This document shows, one piece after another, positions 35,231 through 44,339 of a DNA stretch of 64,000 bases. Source of the DNA: an uncultured bacterium (lineage in GTDB: Bacteria; Cyanobacteriota; Vampirovibrionia; Gastranaerophilales; Gastranaerophilaceae); NCBI GenBank assembly GCA_958366705.1, contig CATXCB010000005.1:62001-126000 (forward strand), in the 5' to 3' direction. Position numbers and translations under genes: made by a program. Numbering within the stretch: the stretch's first letter is position 1; every line of letters starts with the position of its first letter. The notes under the pieces are model-generated. The model worked only from the letters and a program-made list of their open reading frames with translations, searched no databases and was not told where the DNA came from.

Positions 35231-35308
35231 GTAACCTCGATTAGCTGAATATCATTTAACCTTTTGGGTTTAACACCCAACCGGACTAATTGTCTGCGGC
35301 TATGTTAC
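35231..35308 (-). promoter_or_regulatory. Ribosomal protein L10 leader (autoregulatory RNA)
   Basis: Read on the minus strand, GTAAC...GTTAC and AATTAG...CTAAT close a long stem. Inside are GCCGCAGAC and a GGGTGTTAAACCC hairpin, and the 3' side reads CTAATCGAGGTTAC. This is the arrangement of the L10 leader bound by the L10-L12 complex. A hairpin with a T-run (ACTAGGAAAG...TTTTTTTAGT, about 35154-35185) follows and could be an attenuator. The promoter would be near 35310-35340 (TTGCTT, TATATT). Confidence 0.8.
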
Positions 35309-35421
35309 TAATATATGTAAAACATAAAAAAAAAGCAAGTTATTTATAAAACTAAAGCGGTGTTAGTAATATTTATTTACATTAACTGCAATTTTTCACA
35401 TGAATTAGTTTTAATTAATAT

Positions 35422-35733
35422 ATGGTAGAACAGATAGATAATCCTGCAAATAAAAGCATGCATTATGGCAGAGCAAATGTCGGAATTCTAACACCTCCTG
35501 ACAGACTGCCTAAAATTGTATTGTATTCCTCTCAACAGGCAAACAGAGAGTACAATCAAATGCTAAATGACATTTACGAAAAGCAAAAAGAAGCAAAGCC
35601 ACCAAATCAACACAAGTTTCCAACTATATTAAAAATTATTGGCGGAACCGGTGCTTTATTCAGCATATTAGTCTTTAAAAAAGATTTAGCAAAGATTATA
35701 AAAGGAATATTCAAAAAAAATTCTCAAATTTAA
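35422..35733 (+). CDS. Small membrane protein, unknown function
   Basis: A 103-residue protein with an N-terminal polar half (helical, YSSQQANREYNQMLNDIYEKQKEA) and one membrane helix near the C-terminus (about 70-88, ILKIIGGTGALFSILVFKK), followed by Lys-rich sequence. No ribosome-binding site is evident before the ATG. The 3' end overlaps the convergent phosphoesterase gene by 4 bases. No family is recognised. Its style (disordered polar N-terminus and single helix) is like the 37181 and 61573 proteins. Confidence 0.6.
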   Translation: MVEQIDNPANKSMHYGRANVGILTPPDRLPKIVLYSSQQANREYNQMLNDIYEKQKEAKPPNQHKFPTILKIIGGTGALFSILVFKKDLAKIIKGIFKKNSQI

Positions 35734-36551
35734 TCCTTAATCTCAAATTCTCGTAATTGAGTATAAATTAACGGCGAAAAATCTTTTGTTGTGATTATAT
35801 CAATAATTTTATAAGATTGCGGCAAAGTAAGTAATGCCGGAGATGTTATATGATAAACTCCATCAACCATTGTTTCATAGTTTGTATGGAAATGTCCTGT
35901 AATTACAGCTAACACATTATGATGATTTGCTAAAACCTCTTTATAATCCTCATCTCTGTAAGTTTTATGAGTTCTAAGCTTTGATTCAGCCCCTTCCGGA
36001 TATACTACAGGATAATGTTGAAATATTACAACAGATTTATTGCTATTTTTAGCAAGAAGTTTATCTAACCAATTCAGAGTTGACTCTCTATAGTACCCAC
36101 CTGAACCAGGTATAATTTCTTTTGCGCCATCAAGAATCACAAAAACAAAATCATTTTTCTTAAAGTAATAGTTTGCAGCCCTCTGCGGATACAAAAGATT
36201 TGTTTCTCTTAAAATCTGATAATATCTGACTTTAGACATATCTCTGGATTTATAAACATCATGATTTCCTACAGCTACATAATATGGAACCTTTAATTTT
36301 GAAACAATTTTAACAAATTGTCTTAAATTTTCCGGAGTTGGATTACTTATGTTATCACCCGTAAAAACAACAAAAGATACATCTTGTTGATTATTTATAT
36401 CTTCTACTGCGCTCTTCAAAACTTTTTGTGAGTATTCTGAATTTACAGACAAATGAGAATCTGTCACTTGCACAAATTTAATATTCTCAGCAAATACCTT
36501 AGAACTAAAAATTGTAAAAATACTAAATAGTAATAATATAAATTTTTTCAT
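35730..36551 (-). CDS. Secreted metallophosphoesterase
   Basis: A 273-residue calcineurin-like phosphoesterase. The metal motifs are DSHLSVN (D-x-H), VVFTGDNISN (GD), YVAVGNHDVY (GNHD), VIFQHYPVVYPEG and VITGHFHTNYE (GHxH). An N-terminal signal peptide (MKKFILLLFSIFTIFSSKVFA, cleavage near Ala21) sends it across the inner membrane. The start is ATG 36549-36551. A GTG three codons earlier is the alternative, and AGGGAG is badly spaced for both. The substrate is not predictable from sequence. Confidence 0.9.
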   Translation of the reverse strand: MKKFILLLFSIFTIFSSKVFAENIKFVQVTDSHLSVNSEYSQKVLKSAVEDINNQQDVSFVVFTGDNISNPTPENLRQFVKIVSKLKVPYYVAVGNHDVYKSRDMSKVRYYQILRETNLLYPQRAANYYFKKNDFVFVILDGAKEIIPGSGGYYRESTLNWLDKLLAKNSNKSVVIFQHYPVVYPEGAESKLRTHKTYRDEDYKEVLANHHNVLAVITGHFHTNYETMVDGVYHITSPALLTLPQSYKIIDIITTKDFSPLIYTQLREFEIKD

Positions 36552-36654
36552 ACTACTCACAATCTCCCTTGCAAAAATTATATCATGAAATTAAAATATA
36601 TGTTATACAAATAAGAGGGAACTTATATAGCATTTTACACTAAACATAGCTAGA

Positions 36655-36775
36655 ACTGTCACCCTGAACTGACTAGAAAATTAGTTGAGTTTACGAAACG
36701 TAATTTTCTGTTCCTACTCGGTGTTCCAGGGTCTGAGTGTTGGTAAGATTCCGAAACAAGTTCGGAATGACATTA
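36655..36775. repeat. Long hairpin element plus palindrome
   Basis: 36661-36732 is the second copy of the 70-base element at 26492-26559. A GATTCCGAAACA/GTTCGGAATG palindrome follows at 36748-36771. They fill the divergent gap before rqcP. The next gene's ribosome-binding site begins about 50 bases later. Confidence 0.8.
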
Positions 36776-36836
36776 TGATTCGTTTTTGAGCATATTTGGT
36801 GTAAAGTTGTATATAAGTTCCAATAAGAGAGGTATT

Positions 36837-37085
36837 ATGAGATTAGACAAATTTTTAAAAGTATCAAGATTAATAAAAAGACGAACTGTTGCAAATGAAG
36901 TTTCTGATATGGGGAGAGTACTTGTTAACGGGAATCAGGCTAAACCGGCAAAACAAATAAAAGAAAATGATATAATTACAATCGAATATGCAAACAGAAC
37001 AGTACAGGCTAAAATATTAAAAGTTCCATCCACAAATGTAAGTATTCAGGAAGCTCCCTGCCTATATCAAATTATTACTGAATAA
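36837..37085 (+). CDS. rqcP: RqcP-type S4-domain RNA-binding protein
   Basis: An 82-residue S4 protein. MRLDKFLKVSRLIKRRTVANEVSD and GRVLVNGNQAKPAKQIK match Bacillus RqcP (YabO) closely in length and sequence. RqcP binds the stalled 50S subunit with RqcH and promotes C-terminal alanine tailing of stuck nascent chains. E. coli Hsp15 is a more distant relative. The start ATG at 36837 follows GAGAGG by 5 bases. An upstream extension to 36786 is not used. No rqcH is seen in the window. Confidence 0.88.
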   Translation: MRLDKFLKVSRLIKRRTVANEVSDMGRVLVNGNQAKPAKQIKENDIITIEYANRTVQAKILKVPSTNVSIQEAPCLYQIITE

Positions 37086-37180
37086 TTAAGAAATGTAAAA
37101 TATTCTCCAACTTAAGTAAATTATGACTTTTAAAAATACTTTATTAAAATAGAGAGCATAATTATTATGGAGAGATTATC

Positions 37181-37498
37181 ATGGTTGACGGCATTAATAA
37201 TTTTACAAATATAAGTAAATTGCACAATGTTGGCGGGACAAAACCTGCAAACATCACAAATAACAGCCCACCTCAACAGATATTTACAAGAGGCGATCCT
37301 CCTGTATACGCAACAGGTTTGGAACGCAATGTTGTACCGGAGGAATTACGTAATAAATTTGACGGTATACCAGAACATCGTGAAATATATAAAATTATCA
37401 GCAAGAATACCGATTTCATAAAAGATATAGACTACCAGACAATAGGTATAAAATCAGATAAAATACTGGATATACCTGAAAAAATTCTAAGTAATTAA
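37181..37498 (+). CDS. Small polar protein, unknown function
   Basis: The 105-residue soluble protein has an Asn/Pro-rich, probably disordered N-terminus (about 1-45) and a helical C-terminal half ending in GIKSDKILDIPEKILSN. It has a GGAGA ribosome-binding site, 7 bases before the ATG, and a strong terminator immediately after. No family, signal or membrane helix is recognised. Confidence 0.6.
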   Translation: MVDGINNFTNISKLHNVGGTKPANITNNSPPQQIFTRGDPPVYATGLERNVVPEELRNKFDGIPEHREIYKIISKNTDFIKDIDYQTIGIKSDKILDIPEKILSN

Positions 37499-37509
37499 AA
37501 CAAATAACA

Positions 37510-37547
37510 TAGAAAACGAGCCGGATATATATCCGGCTCGTTTTCTA
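37510..37547. terminator. Perfect bidirectional terminator
   Basis: 19-base arms with core AAAACGAGCCGGATAT on each side form a gap-free inverted repeat. It lies between the convergent 37181 gene and rpmA. Confidence 0.9.
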
Positions 37548-37558
37548 TTAAATAAAAT

Positions 37559-37816
37559 TTATTGAGCAGCGTAAACGCTAACTTGTTTTCTGTCACGTCT
37601 GTGTGGTTCAAACTTAACAGTTCCATCAATCAATGCAAATAAAGTATCATCAGAGCCAATACCTACATTGTTACCTGGATGAATTTTTGTTCCTCTTTGA
37701 CGAACAAGGATGTTACCGGCTTTAACAGCTTCACCGCCGAATTTTTTAACGCCTAAACGTTTAGCTTCGGAGTCGCGGCCGTTACGGGTAGATCCCATAC
37801 CTTTCTTATGTGCCAT
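37559..37816 (-). CDS. rpmA: 50S ribosomal protein L27
   Basis: A full-length 85-residue L27: MAHKKGMGSTRNGRDSEAKRLGVKKFGG, RQRGTKIHPG and DDTLFALIDGTVKF. It reaches the peptidyl-transferase centre. There is no cleaved N-terminal extension of the Firmicutes type. It follows rplU by 49 bases, the usual order. Confidence 0.98.
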   Translation of the reverse strand: MAHKKGMGSTRNGRDSEAKRLGVKKFGGEAVKAGNILVRQRGTKIHPGNNVGIGSDDTLFALIDGTVKFEPHRRDRKQVSVYAAQ

Positions 37817-37865
37817 TTTTCATTTTCTCCTTTTTACTTCTTGTACTTTATACGAATTAGGCTAC

Positions 37866-38216
37866 TTATTCAGCAGCTGTTTCTTCACCTGCAGACTTTT
37901 TAGCAGAAGTTCTGATTTTTGAAATCATAACTCTTGTAAAACCTTGTCTGTGACCTTGTTTTTTTCTGTAACCTTTTTTAGGTCTTTGTTTATAAACAAT
38001 AACTTTTTTAGATTTGTCATGTAAAACGATTTTACCTTCAGCTGAAGCACCTGATACATAAGGTTGACCAACTTTAGATTTTTTACCGTTTACAACCATA
38101 ACAACTTTGTCAAAAACGATTTTAGAATCTTTTTCACCTTCTAATAATTCAACATCAACGTAGCGACCTTCTTCTACTTGATATTGTTTTCCGCCAGTTT
38201 CAACAATTGCGTACAT
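37866..38216 (-). CDS. rplU: 50S ribosomal protein L21
   Basis: The 116-residue L21 begins MYAIVETGGKQYQVEEGRYVDVE and has KVVIYKQRPKKGYRKKQGHRQ near the C-terminus, plus a short acidic tail. The start is the second ATG (38214-38216), 7 bases from AAAGGA. The first ATG (38222) sits right against that site. It heads the rplU-rpmA pair. Confidence 0.97.
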   Translation of the reverse strand: MYAIVETGGKQYQVEEGRYVDVELLEGEKDSKIVFDKVVMVVNGKKSKVGQPYVSGASAEGKIVLHDKSKKVIVYKQRPKKGYRKKQGHRQGFTRVMISKIRTSAKKSAGEETAAE

Positions 38217-38229
38217 TTTCATATCCTTT

Positions 38230-38326
38230 CGTTTGCGGGTTTCGTAACCCTGATGGGGTTTTATAAAACGAGTGACCCATAGTAATCACGTATAGTTATT
38301 ATCATCCAGTCATAACTTGATGTCAA
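38230..38326 (-). promoter_or_regulatory. Promoter and structured leader of rplU-rpmA
   Basis: On the minus strand TTGACA (38321-38326), a 17-base spacer and GATAAT (38298-38303). The leader contains repeated GGGT/ACCC blocks, including GGGTTACGAAACCC, that can form alternative hairpins, a likely L21-type autoregulatory leader. Confidence 0.6.
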
Positions 38327-38351
38327 GTACTTTTAATATTTATTAACTTTA

Positions 38352-38381
38352 TTGTTTTATTGATATTGTTTGAAGTATGAT
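38352..38381 (+). promoter_or_regulatory. Promoter of murF, probably leaderless
   Basis: TTGTTT (38352-38357), an 18-base spacer and TATGAT (38376-38381). The first ATG follows after 6 bases, and no Shine-Dalgarno is present. Confidence 0.55.
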
Positions 38382-38387
38382 ATTTTT

Positions 38388-39731
38388 ATGATGTTTAACA
38401 GGGAAGAATTGATAGAGATTACGGGAGCTGTCCCGTTAAAAAACAGTGCCGACGGGATTGAATGTTTCAACATTTCAACTGATACCAGAACAATAAAAAA
38501 CAGAGATATATATTTACCGTTAAAAGGTGCGTCATTTGATGGTGAAATGTTTATAGATAAAGCTTTGGATGCTGGAGCTACAGCTTACTTTACAACAAAA
38601 GATGAAGTACTTGAATCAGCAGATTTTGTACTGAAAGTTGAAAACACTTTAGATGCATATTTAAATATCGCAAAATATTACAGACATAAGATAAATCCTG
38701 TAACAATTGCAATTACAGGAAGTTCCGGAAAAACAACCACTAAAGAAATTGTTTATTCTGTTTTAAAGGAAAAATTCAAAACTCACAAAACATTTTCAAA
38801 TCACAATAATGAAATAGGTTTTTGTCAAACTGTCCTCGGAATGGATAAAGACACTCAGGTACTTATTGTTGAGATGGGAATGCGCGGCTCAGGTGAAATT
38901 GAACTTATTTCAACCCACCTTGAACCTGACTTTGCAATTATTACAAACTGCGGCTCGGCGCATGTTGGACGTCTGGGGAGCCTAGACAATATTGCAAAAG
39001 CAAAATGTGAAATTACCACCGGATTAAAAGCAAATGGCACATTTATAGCTTTAGAGCAAGATATAACAAAAAAACATAATAGTTTTACAGGAGAAAAAAT
39101 CTACTACTCAATAAATGATGTGGAAATTCTTGAAAAAGCTCCCTCTTATTCTAAGTTTAAATATAAAAATGAAGTTTATGAATTAAACGTTGAAGGAAAT
39201 TACAATATTGAAAACTCACTTTCTGCAATTGAAGTTGGACTCAAATTAGGTATGACTCCAGATGAAATAAAAAAAGGTCTAATCAATTATCGCCCAATAG
39301 AAAAAAGATGGGAAGTGGAAAACATTAACGGATTAAAATTTATAAATGACAGCTATAATGCAAATCCTGAATCTATGAAAGCTTCCGTCCAAACATTTGT
39401 AGAACTATATCAAAATCCTGTTGTAATCTTAGGAAATATGGGCGAACTTGGAGAAAATGAAGTTCTATATCATAAAAATGTAGGTGAATATTTAGCAAAC
39501 CTAAACATCAAAAACGTTAAGTATTTAACAGTCGGAAACTTAGCCGGTGAAATAGGCAAAATATTAGAGCAGCATGGCTTTTTCGTAAAAAATTTCAATT
39601 CAAATGAAGAAGTTTCTTGTTACATTCTTGAAAATTTGAATAACAGTTATACAATATTTTTAAAAGCTTCACGCTCTATGAAATTTGAACAGATTTTAGA
39701 TAATGTTAAAAGAGGGATATGTAAATTATGA
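38388..39731 (+). CDS. murF: UDP-MurNAc-tripeptide--D-Ala-D-Ala ligase
   Basis: MurF adds D-Ala-D-Ala to UDP-MurNAc-tripeptide with ATP in the cytoplasm. The 447-residue protein has the P-loop GSSGKTTTKE, the IVEMGMRGSGEIE segment, CGSAHVGRLGS, and the C-terminal domain signature FINDSYNANPESM. The start is one of two adjacent ATGs at 38388 or 38391, just behind a -10 box. It opens the cluster murF-mraY-murD-ftsW-murG and overlaps mraY by 4 bases (ATGA). A second, divergent MurF-like protein is encoded at 52738. Confidence 0.95.
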   Translation: MMFNREELIEITGAVPLKNSADGIECFNISTDTRTIKNRDIYLPLKGASFDGEMFIDKALDAGATAYFTTKDEVLESADFVLKVENTLDAYLNIAKYYRHKINPVTIAITGSSGKTTTKEIVYSVLKEKFKTHKTFSNHNNEIGFCQTVLGMDKDTQVLIVEMGMRGSGEIELISTHLEPDFAIITNCGSAHVGRLGSLDNIAKAKCEITTGLKANGTFIALEQDITKKHNSFTGEKIYYSINDVEILEKAPSYSKFKYKNEVYELNVEGNYNIENSLSAIEVGLKLGMTPDEIKKGLINYRPIEKRWEVENINGLKFINDSYNANPESMKASVQTFVELYQNPVVILGNMGELGENEVLYHKNVGEYLANLNIKNVKYLTVGNLAGEIGKILEQHGFFVKNFNSNEEVSCYILENLNNSYTIFLKASRSMKFEQILDNVKRGICKL

Positions 39732-40708
39732 TAATGGTAACTATAGCATTCTTATTAGGAATGGTTCTATGTATGCTTTTCGGTGTTCCGTACATTGATA
39801 TGCTCAAGAAAAAAACTATCGGACAATATATAAAAGATGTTGCACCTGAAAATCATGCAAAAAAACAAGGAACACCGACAACAGGGGGGGTATTTATTAT
39901 TGCTGCTGTTATTATGGCATCAGTAACAACTTTACTATTAGCTCAAAAGATGACCACGATTGCACTTATAACAATAATGACCCTTGTATTCTATACATTT
40001 GCAGGTTTTCAAGATGATTATATTAAAATAAAAGGGAAAGGTAACGACGGATTAACTGCCCGCGGTAAATTATTCAGGCAAATCGCAATTGCGCTGCTTC
40101 CAACACTTTTTCTGGTAACTACAAACCCTGTAGCCTGCAATTTTTCAATAGGAAATCTTGTTTTGAATTTGAAATGGTTTTATCCATTTTTTGCAGTATT
40201 TATAATAACTGGTGCATCAAATGCTTATAACCTTACAGACGGTCTTGACGGTTTAGCTGCAGGATGTGGCGTTCCCGCATTCATAGCCTGCGCAATAATA
40301 GCCTTAGCTCTCGGAGAAACTGAATTGGCGATAATAGCTGCAACTGTTGCAGGAGCTTTATTAGGCTTTTTAAAATTTAATAAACCGAAAGCTGAAGTAT
40401 TTATGGGTGACACCGGATCTTTAGCCATAGGAGGTTTGCTGGGAACACTAGCTGTCCTTGGTAAATTTGAATTTCTTTTAATATTTATAGGCGGAGTATT
40501 TGTTATGGAAACGTTGTCTGTAATTATTCAGGTCACAAGTTTCAAAACGACAGGCAAAAGAGTTTTTAAAATGGCACCGATTCATCACCACTTTGAACTT
40601 CTGGGGTGGAATGAAAAGAAAGTTGTTATTGTATTTTCTATAGTTTCACTTTTACTATCTGGAATTGCACTATTATTATTTGCATTATTTAACAAAGGAA
40701 TTTTATAA
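39728..40708 (+). CDS. mraY: Phospho-MurNAc-pentapeptide transferase
   Basis: MraY transfers phospho-MurNAc-pentapeptide to undecaprenyl phosphate, forming lipid I at the inner membrane. The 326-residue, multi-helix protein has AGFQDDYIK (Mg-binding Asp pair), NAYNLTDGLDGLAAG, FMGDTGSLAIGG and the cytoplasmic APIHHHFELLGW loop, all hallmark motifs. It overlaps murF by ATGA and murD by TAATG, so translation is coupled along the cluster. Confidence 0.97.
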   Translation: MIMVTIAFLLGMVLCMLFGVPYIDMLKKKTIGQYIKDVAPENHAKKQGTPTTGGVFIIAAVIMASVTTLLLAQKMTTIALITIMTLVFYTFAGFQDDYIKIKGKGNDGLTARGKLFRQIAIALLPTLFLVTTNPVACNFSIGNLVLNLKWFYPFFAVFIITGASNAYNLTDGLDGLAAGCGVPAFIACAIIALALGETELAIIAATVAGALLGFLKFNKPKAEVFMGDTGSLAIGGLLGTLAVLGKFEFLLIFIGGVFVMETLSVIIQVTSFKTTGKRVFKMAPIHHHFELLGWNEKKVVIVFSIVSLLLSGIALLLFALFNKGIL

Positions 40709-42051
40709 TGAGCATTTGTGGAAAAAAAATACTTGTACTCGGGTTATCTAAAAGCGGAATTGCTGCAGCTAAATTTGCAAAAAAACAGGATGCAGAAGTC
40801 TATCTAACAGAGGGTAAAGATATAACTCAGGATAAGCAACCTGTTGTAGAAGAATTAAGACAAGCCGGTATAAATGTTGAATATGGAGGTCATTCCGAAG
40901 ATTTTATAAACAAAGCAGAAATAGCTGTAACAAGTCCGGGTATTCCTCCTCATAGTGAGATTATAAAAACTTTACGAAAAAAAAATATACCCGTAATTTC
41001 TGAATTAGAACTTGCATATAAAGAATCAGATATTCCATTTATAATAATCACGGGAACAAATGGAAAAACAACTACAACAGCATTAACAGAACATATTCTG
41101 GCTAAAAAATTAAAGGTAAAAGCATGTGGTAATATAGGACAACCGCCTTGCAATATTGCAAATGAAGAATTAGATTACTTTGTATGTGAAGCCAGCTCTT
41201 TTCAATTAGAAATGAGTCCGTCTTTGAAACCATATATTGCAGTATGGACAAACTTTACACCTGATCATATTGATTGGCATCAGGGATTAGAAAATTATTT
41301 TAATGCAAAAGCAAAAATTTTCAGACACCCTCAAACTGCAAAATATTGTGTATTAAATGCAAAAGATGCAAAACTTTTAGAATTTGCAAAAGAAGTCAAA
41401 AATACAGTATTTATGTTTGCCGGAAATATTGGGGATAACTGCTGTTATGAAGAAAATAATGCAATTATTTTTAAACAAAATGGCATATCAGAAGAAATCA
41501 TAAAACTTTCAGAATGTCCTCTGCTTGGCGAACATAATTATCAAAATATAATGTGTTCAATTATTTGTGCTAAATTAACAGGTTTAGATAATAAAACAAT
41601 CAAAACTGCAATTATGGAATTTAAAGCTCCTGAACACAGACTTGAAAAAGTTAGAGAATTTAATGGAATAACCTTTTACAATGACTCAAAAGCAACAAAC
41701 CCGGAAGCCTCTATTGTTGCAATAAATTCATTCAACAATCTTGATGTAACCCTCATTGCAGGAGGCAGAGATAAAAACACTGATTTAACCGAATTTTGCG
41801 ACTCTATAAAAAAACATATTAAAACAGTTATTTTAATTGGTGAAGCTACAGAACGCTTTGAAAAAAATCTTATTAAAAACGGCTTTACTAATATTATAAA
41901 AGAACCATCTATGGAAAGTGCAATTGATAAAGGTATAGCATTAAAACCTGATGTAGTTTTACTATCACCTGCATGCGCAAGTTTTGATATGTTCACAAGC
42001 TATGAACACAGAGGAGAGGTCTTTAAAGATTATGTCTTATCGAGAGTATAA
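40708..42051 (+). CDS. murD: UDP-MurNAc-L-alanine--D-glutamate ligase
   Basis: MurD adds D-Glu to UDP-MurNAc-L-Ala. The 447-residue protein has an N-terminal nucleotide-binding domain (ILVLGLSKSGIAAAKFA), an ATP loop TGTNGKTTTTALTEH, the central ASSFQLE motif and the C-terminal YNDSKATNPEASI. The 3' end overlaps ftsW by 20 bases. It is in the usual dcw position between mraY and ftsW. Confidence 0.97.
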   Translation: MSICGKKILVLGLSKSGIAAAKFAKKQDAEVYLTEGKDITQDKQPVVEELRQAGINVEYGGHSEDFINKAEIAVTSPGIPPHSEIIKTLRKKNIPVISELELAYKESDIPFIIITGTNGKTTTTALTEHILAKKLKVKACGNIGQPPCNIANEELDYFVCEASSFQLEMSPSLKPYIAVWTNFTPDHIDWHQGLENYFNAKAKIFRHPQTAKYCVLNAKDAKLLEFAKEVKNTVFMFAGNIGDNCCYEENNAIIFKQNGISEEIIKLSECPLLGEHNYQNIMCSIICAKLTGLDNKTIKTAIMEFKAPEHRLEKVREFNGITFYNDSKATNPEASIVAINSFNNLDVTLIAGGRDKNTDLTEFCDSIKKHIKTVILIGEATERFEKNLIKNGFTNIIKEPSMESAIDKGIALKPDVVLLSPACASFDMFTSYEHRGEVFKDYVLSRV

Positions 42052-43234
42052 ATCCCCAAAAAGACAAGAACAGGAACGAAAAGAAAAAAGAAGCAGAAAA
42101 AGCAACAATGCCGGTACAATTCTTTCAGCGCCGGATAATACACTGCTTACCGTCGTAACTTTCTTAATAATTATAGGCTTTTTGGCTATATTCTCAGCTA
42201 CAGCACCAAAATGCATGAGAGAAGGTGCTAATCTTGCATCTTTTTTAATAAAACAAATTATCTACGCAGCTGCCGGTTTTTTTGCTATGGGATTTTTTGC
42301 AAAATTTGACTATCAAAAACTCGAAAAGTATAATACAAAATTTTTATGGATTGTTATTATCTTATTAGTAATTTTGCAATTTACACCTCTCGGTGTAACT
42401 ATCAATGGAGCAAAGAGATGGATAAATCTTGGATTTATGCAGCTGCAGCCGTCAGAACTTGCAAAACCACTATTTTGTATGCTGCTTGCCTCCACATTTA
42501 AAAATAAAGTTGATTTATTAAGTTCGAAAAACTGGTTTGAAGTCTATATTCCGATAATTGTTATACTATTTTTAATATTAAAACAGCCAAACCTTAGTAT
42601 GGTAATTATATTAGGAATAACGTCGCTGTGTCTGTATATAGCAGCAAAAGGACCATGGCAGGTACTTGCCGCACTTGGCAGTATAATGGGTGCCGGAATT
42701 TTAATGTTTTTACCAAAACTTTTACACGGTTACCAGATGGACAGAATTAATGTCTGGCTAAACCCGGGAAGCGATGCTCTCGGAAAAGGATATAACATAA
42801 TTCAATCACTAATTGCATTCGCCTCCGGAGGATTTAGCGGAACAGGATACGGAGGTTCCATCCAAAAATTGGCATATTTGCCTGAATGCCATACAGACTT
42901 TATCTTTGCAATTATTGCAGAAGAATTTGGGTTTTTAGGCTGTCTATTTATTATTGGTTTATTTGTAACTCTAGTTTACAGAGGTTTAAGAATATCAAAA
43001 AGATGTCCGGATATGTATGGCAAGCTTTTAGCTATTGGTATTACCGTTATATTTGGTTTTCAGGCATTCTTAAATATGTCGGTTGCAAGTTCATTGTTAC
43101 CGGTAACCGGTGTAACTTTACCATTCATCAGTTACGGTGGTACATCCATAATTGTCTCACTGGCAATGGTTGGAATTTTATTAAACATATCAAAACAAAG
43201 GATTAAAAGAATAAGGACAGAAGTTAATGAATAA
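42032..43234 (+). CDS. ftsW: SEDS peptidoglycan glycosyltransferase FtsW
   Basis: The 400-residue SEDS protein polymerises lipid II at the septum with FtsI. A basic N-terminal tail (about 1-30, many Lys/Arg/Glu) precedes about ten membrane helices. Family motifs are INGAKRWINLGFMQLQPSELAK, the GTGYGGSIQKLAYLPECHTDFIFAIIAEE loop (catalytic Asp region) and PVTGVTLPFISYGGTS. The start is ATG 42032, within the end of murD. An ORF extension to 41984 is not used. RodA is the alternative, but the context favours FtsW. Confidence 0.93.
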   Translation: MSYREYKSPKRQEQERKEKRSRKSNNAGTILSAPDNTLLTVVTFLIIIGFLAIFSATAPKCMREGANLASFLIKQIIYAAAGFFAMGFFAKFDYQKLEKYNTKFLWIVIILLVILQFTPLGVTINGAKRWINLGFMQLQPSELAKPLFCMLLASTFKNKVDLLSSKNWFEVYIPIIVILFLILKQPNLSMVIILGITSLCLYIAAKGPWQVLAALGSIMGAGILMFLPKLLHGYQMDRINVWLNPGSDALGKGYNIIQSLIAFASGGFSGTGYGGSIQKLAYLPECHTDFIFAIIAEEFGFLGCLFIIGLFVTLVYRGLRISKRCPDMYGKLLAIGITVIFGFQAFLNMSVASSLLPVTGVTLPFISYGGTSIIVSLAMVGILLNISKQRIKRIRTEVNE

Positions 43235-44339
43235 AAAGACCTATTTTATCACAGGCGGAGGAACCGGCGGTCATATATATCCCGCAGTAGCTGTAGCTGA
43301 TGCGTTATTAGAAATTGAAGATACAGAAAAAATATATTATGTAGGGAACCCAAATAAACTGGAAGCCGGAATTGTAAAAGATAAAAATTATGAATTTTTA
43401 CCGGTTATATCTTCAGGAATGCCTAGAAAAATCAGTTTTAAACTTTTTAAATGGGCATTTGGTATGATATTTGCCTGGCTAAAGTGCTGTTTTTACATTA
43501 ACAAATATAAACCAAATGCAATCTTTGGAACAGGCGGTTATGTTTCAGCTCCTGCACTTTTAGCAGGGATAACTATGAAAGTTCCGTTTGTAATGCACGA
43601 TTGTGATGCTAACCCTGGACTTGTTACAAGAAAACTCGCACCTTACGCAAAAAGTTTATCTATAGCCTTTGATGTTGCAAAAAAACAGTTACATAACGCA
43701 AATTGTAAAGTTAATGGAAATCCTATCCGCCAAAAATTTGCCACATTAACTAAAGAACAAGCAAGAAAAGATTTAAACCTTGAGAATAAAACAACTCTAT
43801 GCATAATGGGAGGTTCTCAAGGCGCACAAACGATTAACAATGCAGCCTCAAATATTTTAAAAAAATTATCTAAAGAAAACAATGTCCAAATAATATTTCA
43901 AACAGGGAAAAAGAATTTTGATAAAACAATTGAGCAATTACAAAAAACTTACCCAGAATATGAAAAAGACAAAAATATTATAATAAAACCTTATTTTGAA
44001 GATATGGTGACAGTATTAAAAGCTTGTGACATTGCAGTATCCAGAGCCGGCTCTTTAAGCATATCTGAATTATGCGCTTGTTCTATAGCTCCAATTTTTA
44101 TACCTTACCCATATGCTGCAGCTGATCATCAAAGAAAAAATGCTAAATATATGGTTGAATGCGGTGCTGGATTATATTTAGAAGACAGTGATACTAATGC
44201 CGAATCTTTATATAAATTAGTTTCTGAACTTATAAATAATCCGGATCAATTAAACCAAATCCAAACTGAAGCTGGTAAATTAGCTAAATTTGACGGCGTT
44301 AAAAATATCATCGAACAAATTCATGCCTGTGCTATTTAG
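43227..44339 (+). CDS. murG: UDP-GlcNAc:lipid I N-acetylglucosaminyltransferase
   Basis: MurG converts lipid I to lipid II on the inner face of the membrane. The 370-residue GT-B enzyme has the N-terminal GGGTGGHIYPAVAVADAL loop, FGTGGYVSAPALLAG, MGGSQGAQTINNAA, and the C-terminal donor site SRAGSLSISELCAC...YPYAAADHQRKNA. It overlaps ftsW by 8 bases at the start and the convergent M16 gene by 8 bases at the end. murC, murB and ftsQ do not follow, so the cluster stops here. Confidence 0.97.
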   Translation: MNKKTYFITGGGTGGHIYPAVAVADALLEIEDTEKIYYVGNPNKLEAGIVKDKNYEFLPVISSGMPRKISFKLFKWAFGMIFAWLKCCFYINKYKPNAIFGTGGYVSAPALLAGITMKVPFVMHDCDANPGLVTRKLAPYAKSLSIAFDVAKKQLHNANCKVNGNPIRQKFATLTKEQARKDLNLENKTTLCIMGGSQGAQTINNAASNILKKLSKENNVQIIFQTGKKNFDKTIEQLQKTYPEYEKDKNIIIKPYFEDMVTVLKACDIAVSRAGSLSISELCACSIAPIFIPYPYAAADHQRKNAKYMVECGAGLYLEDSDTNAESLYKLVSELINNPDQLNQIQTEAGKLAKFDGVKNIIEQIHACAI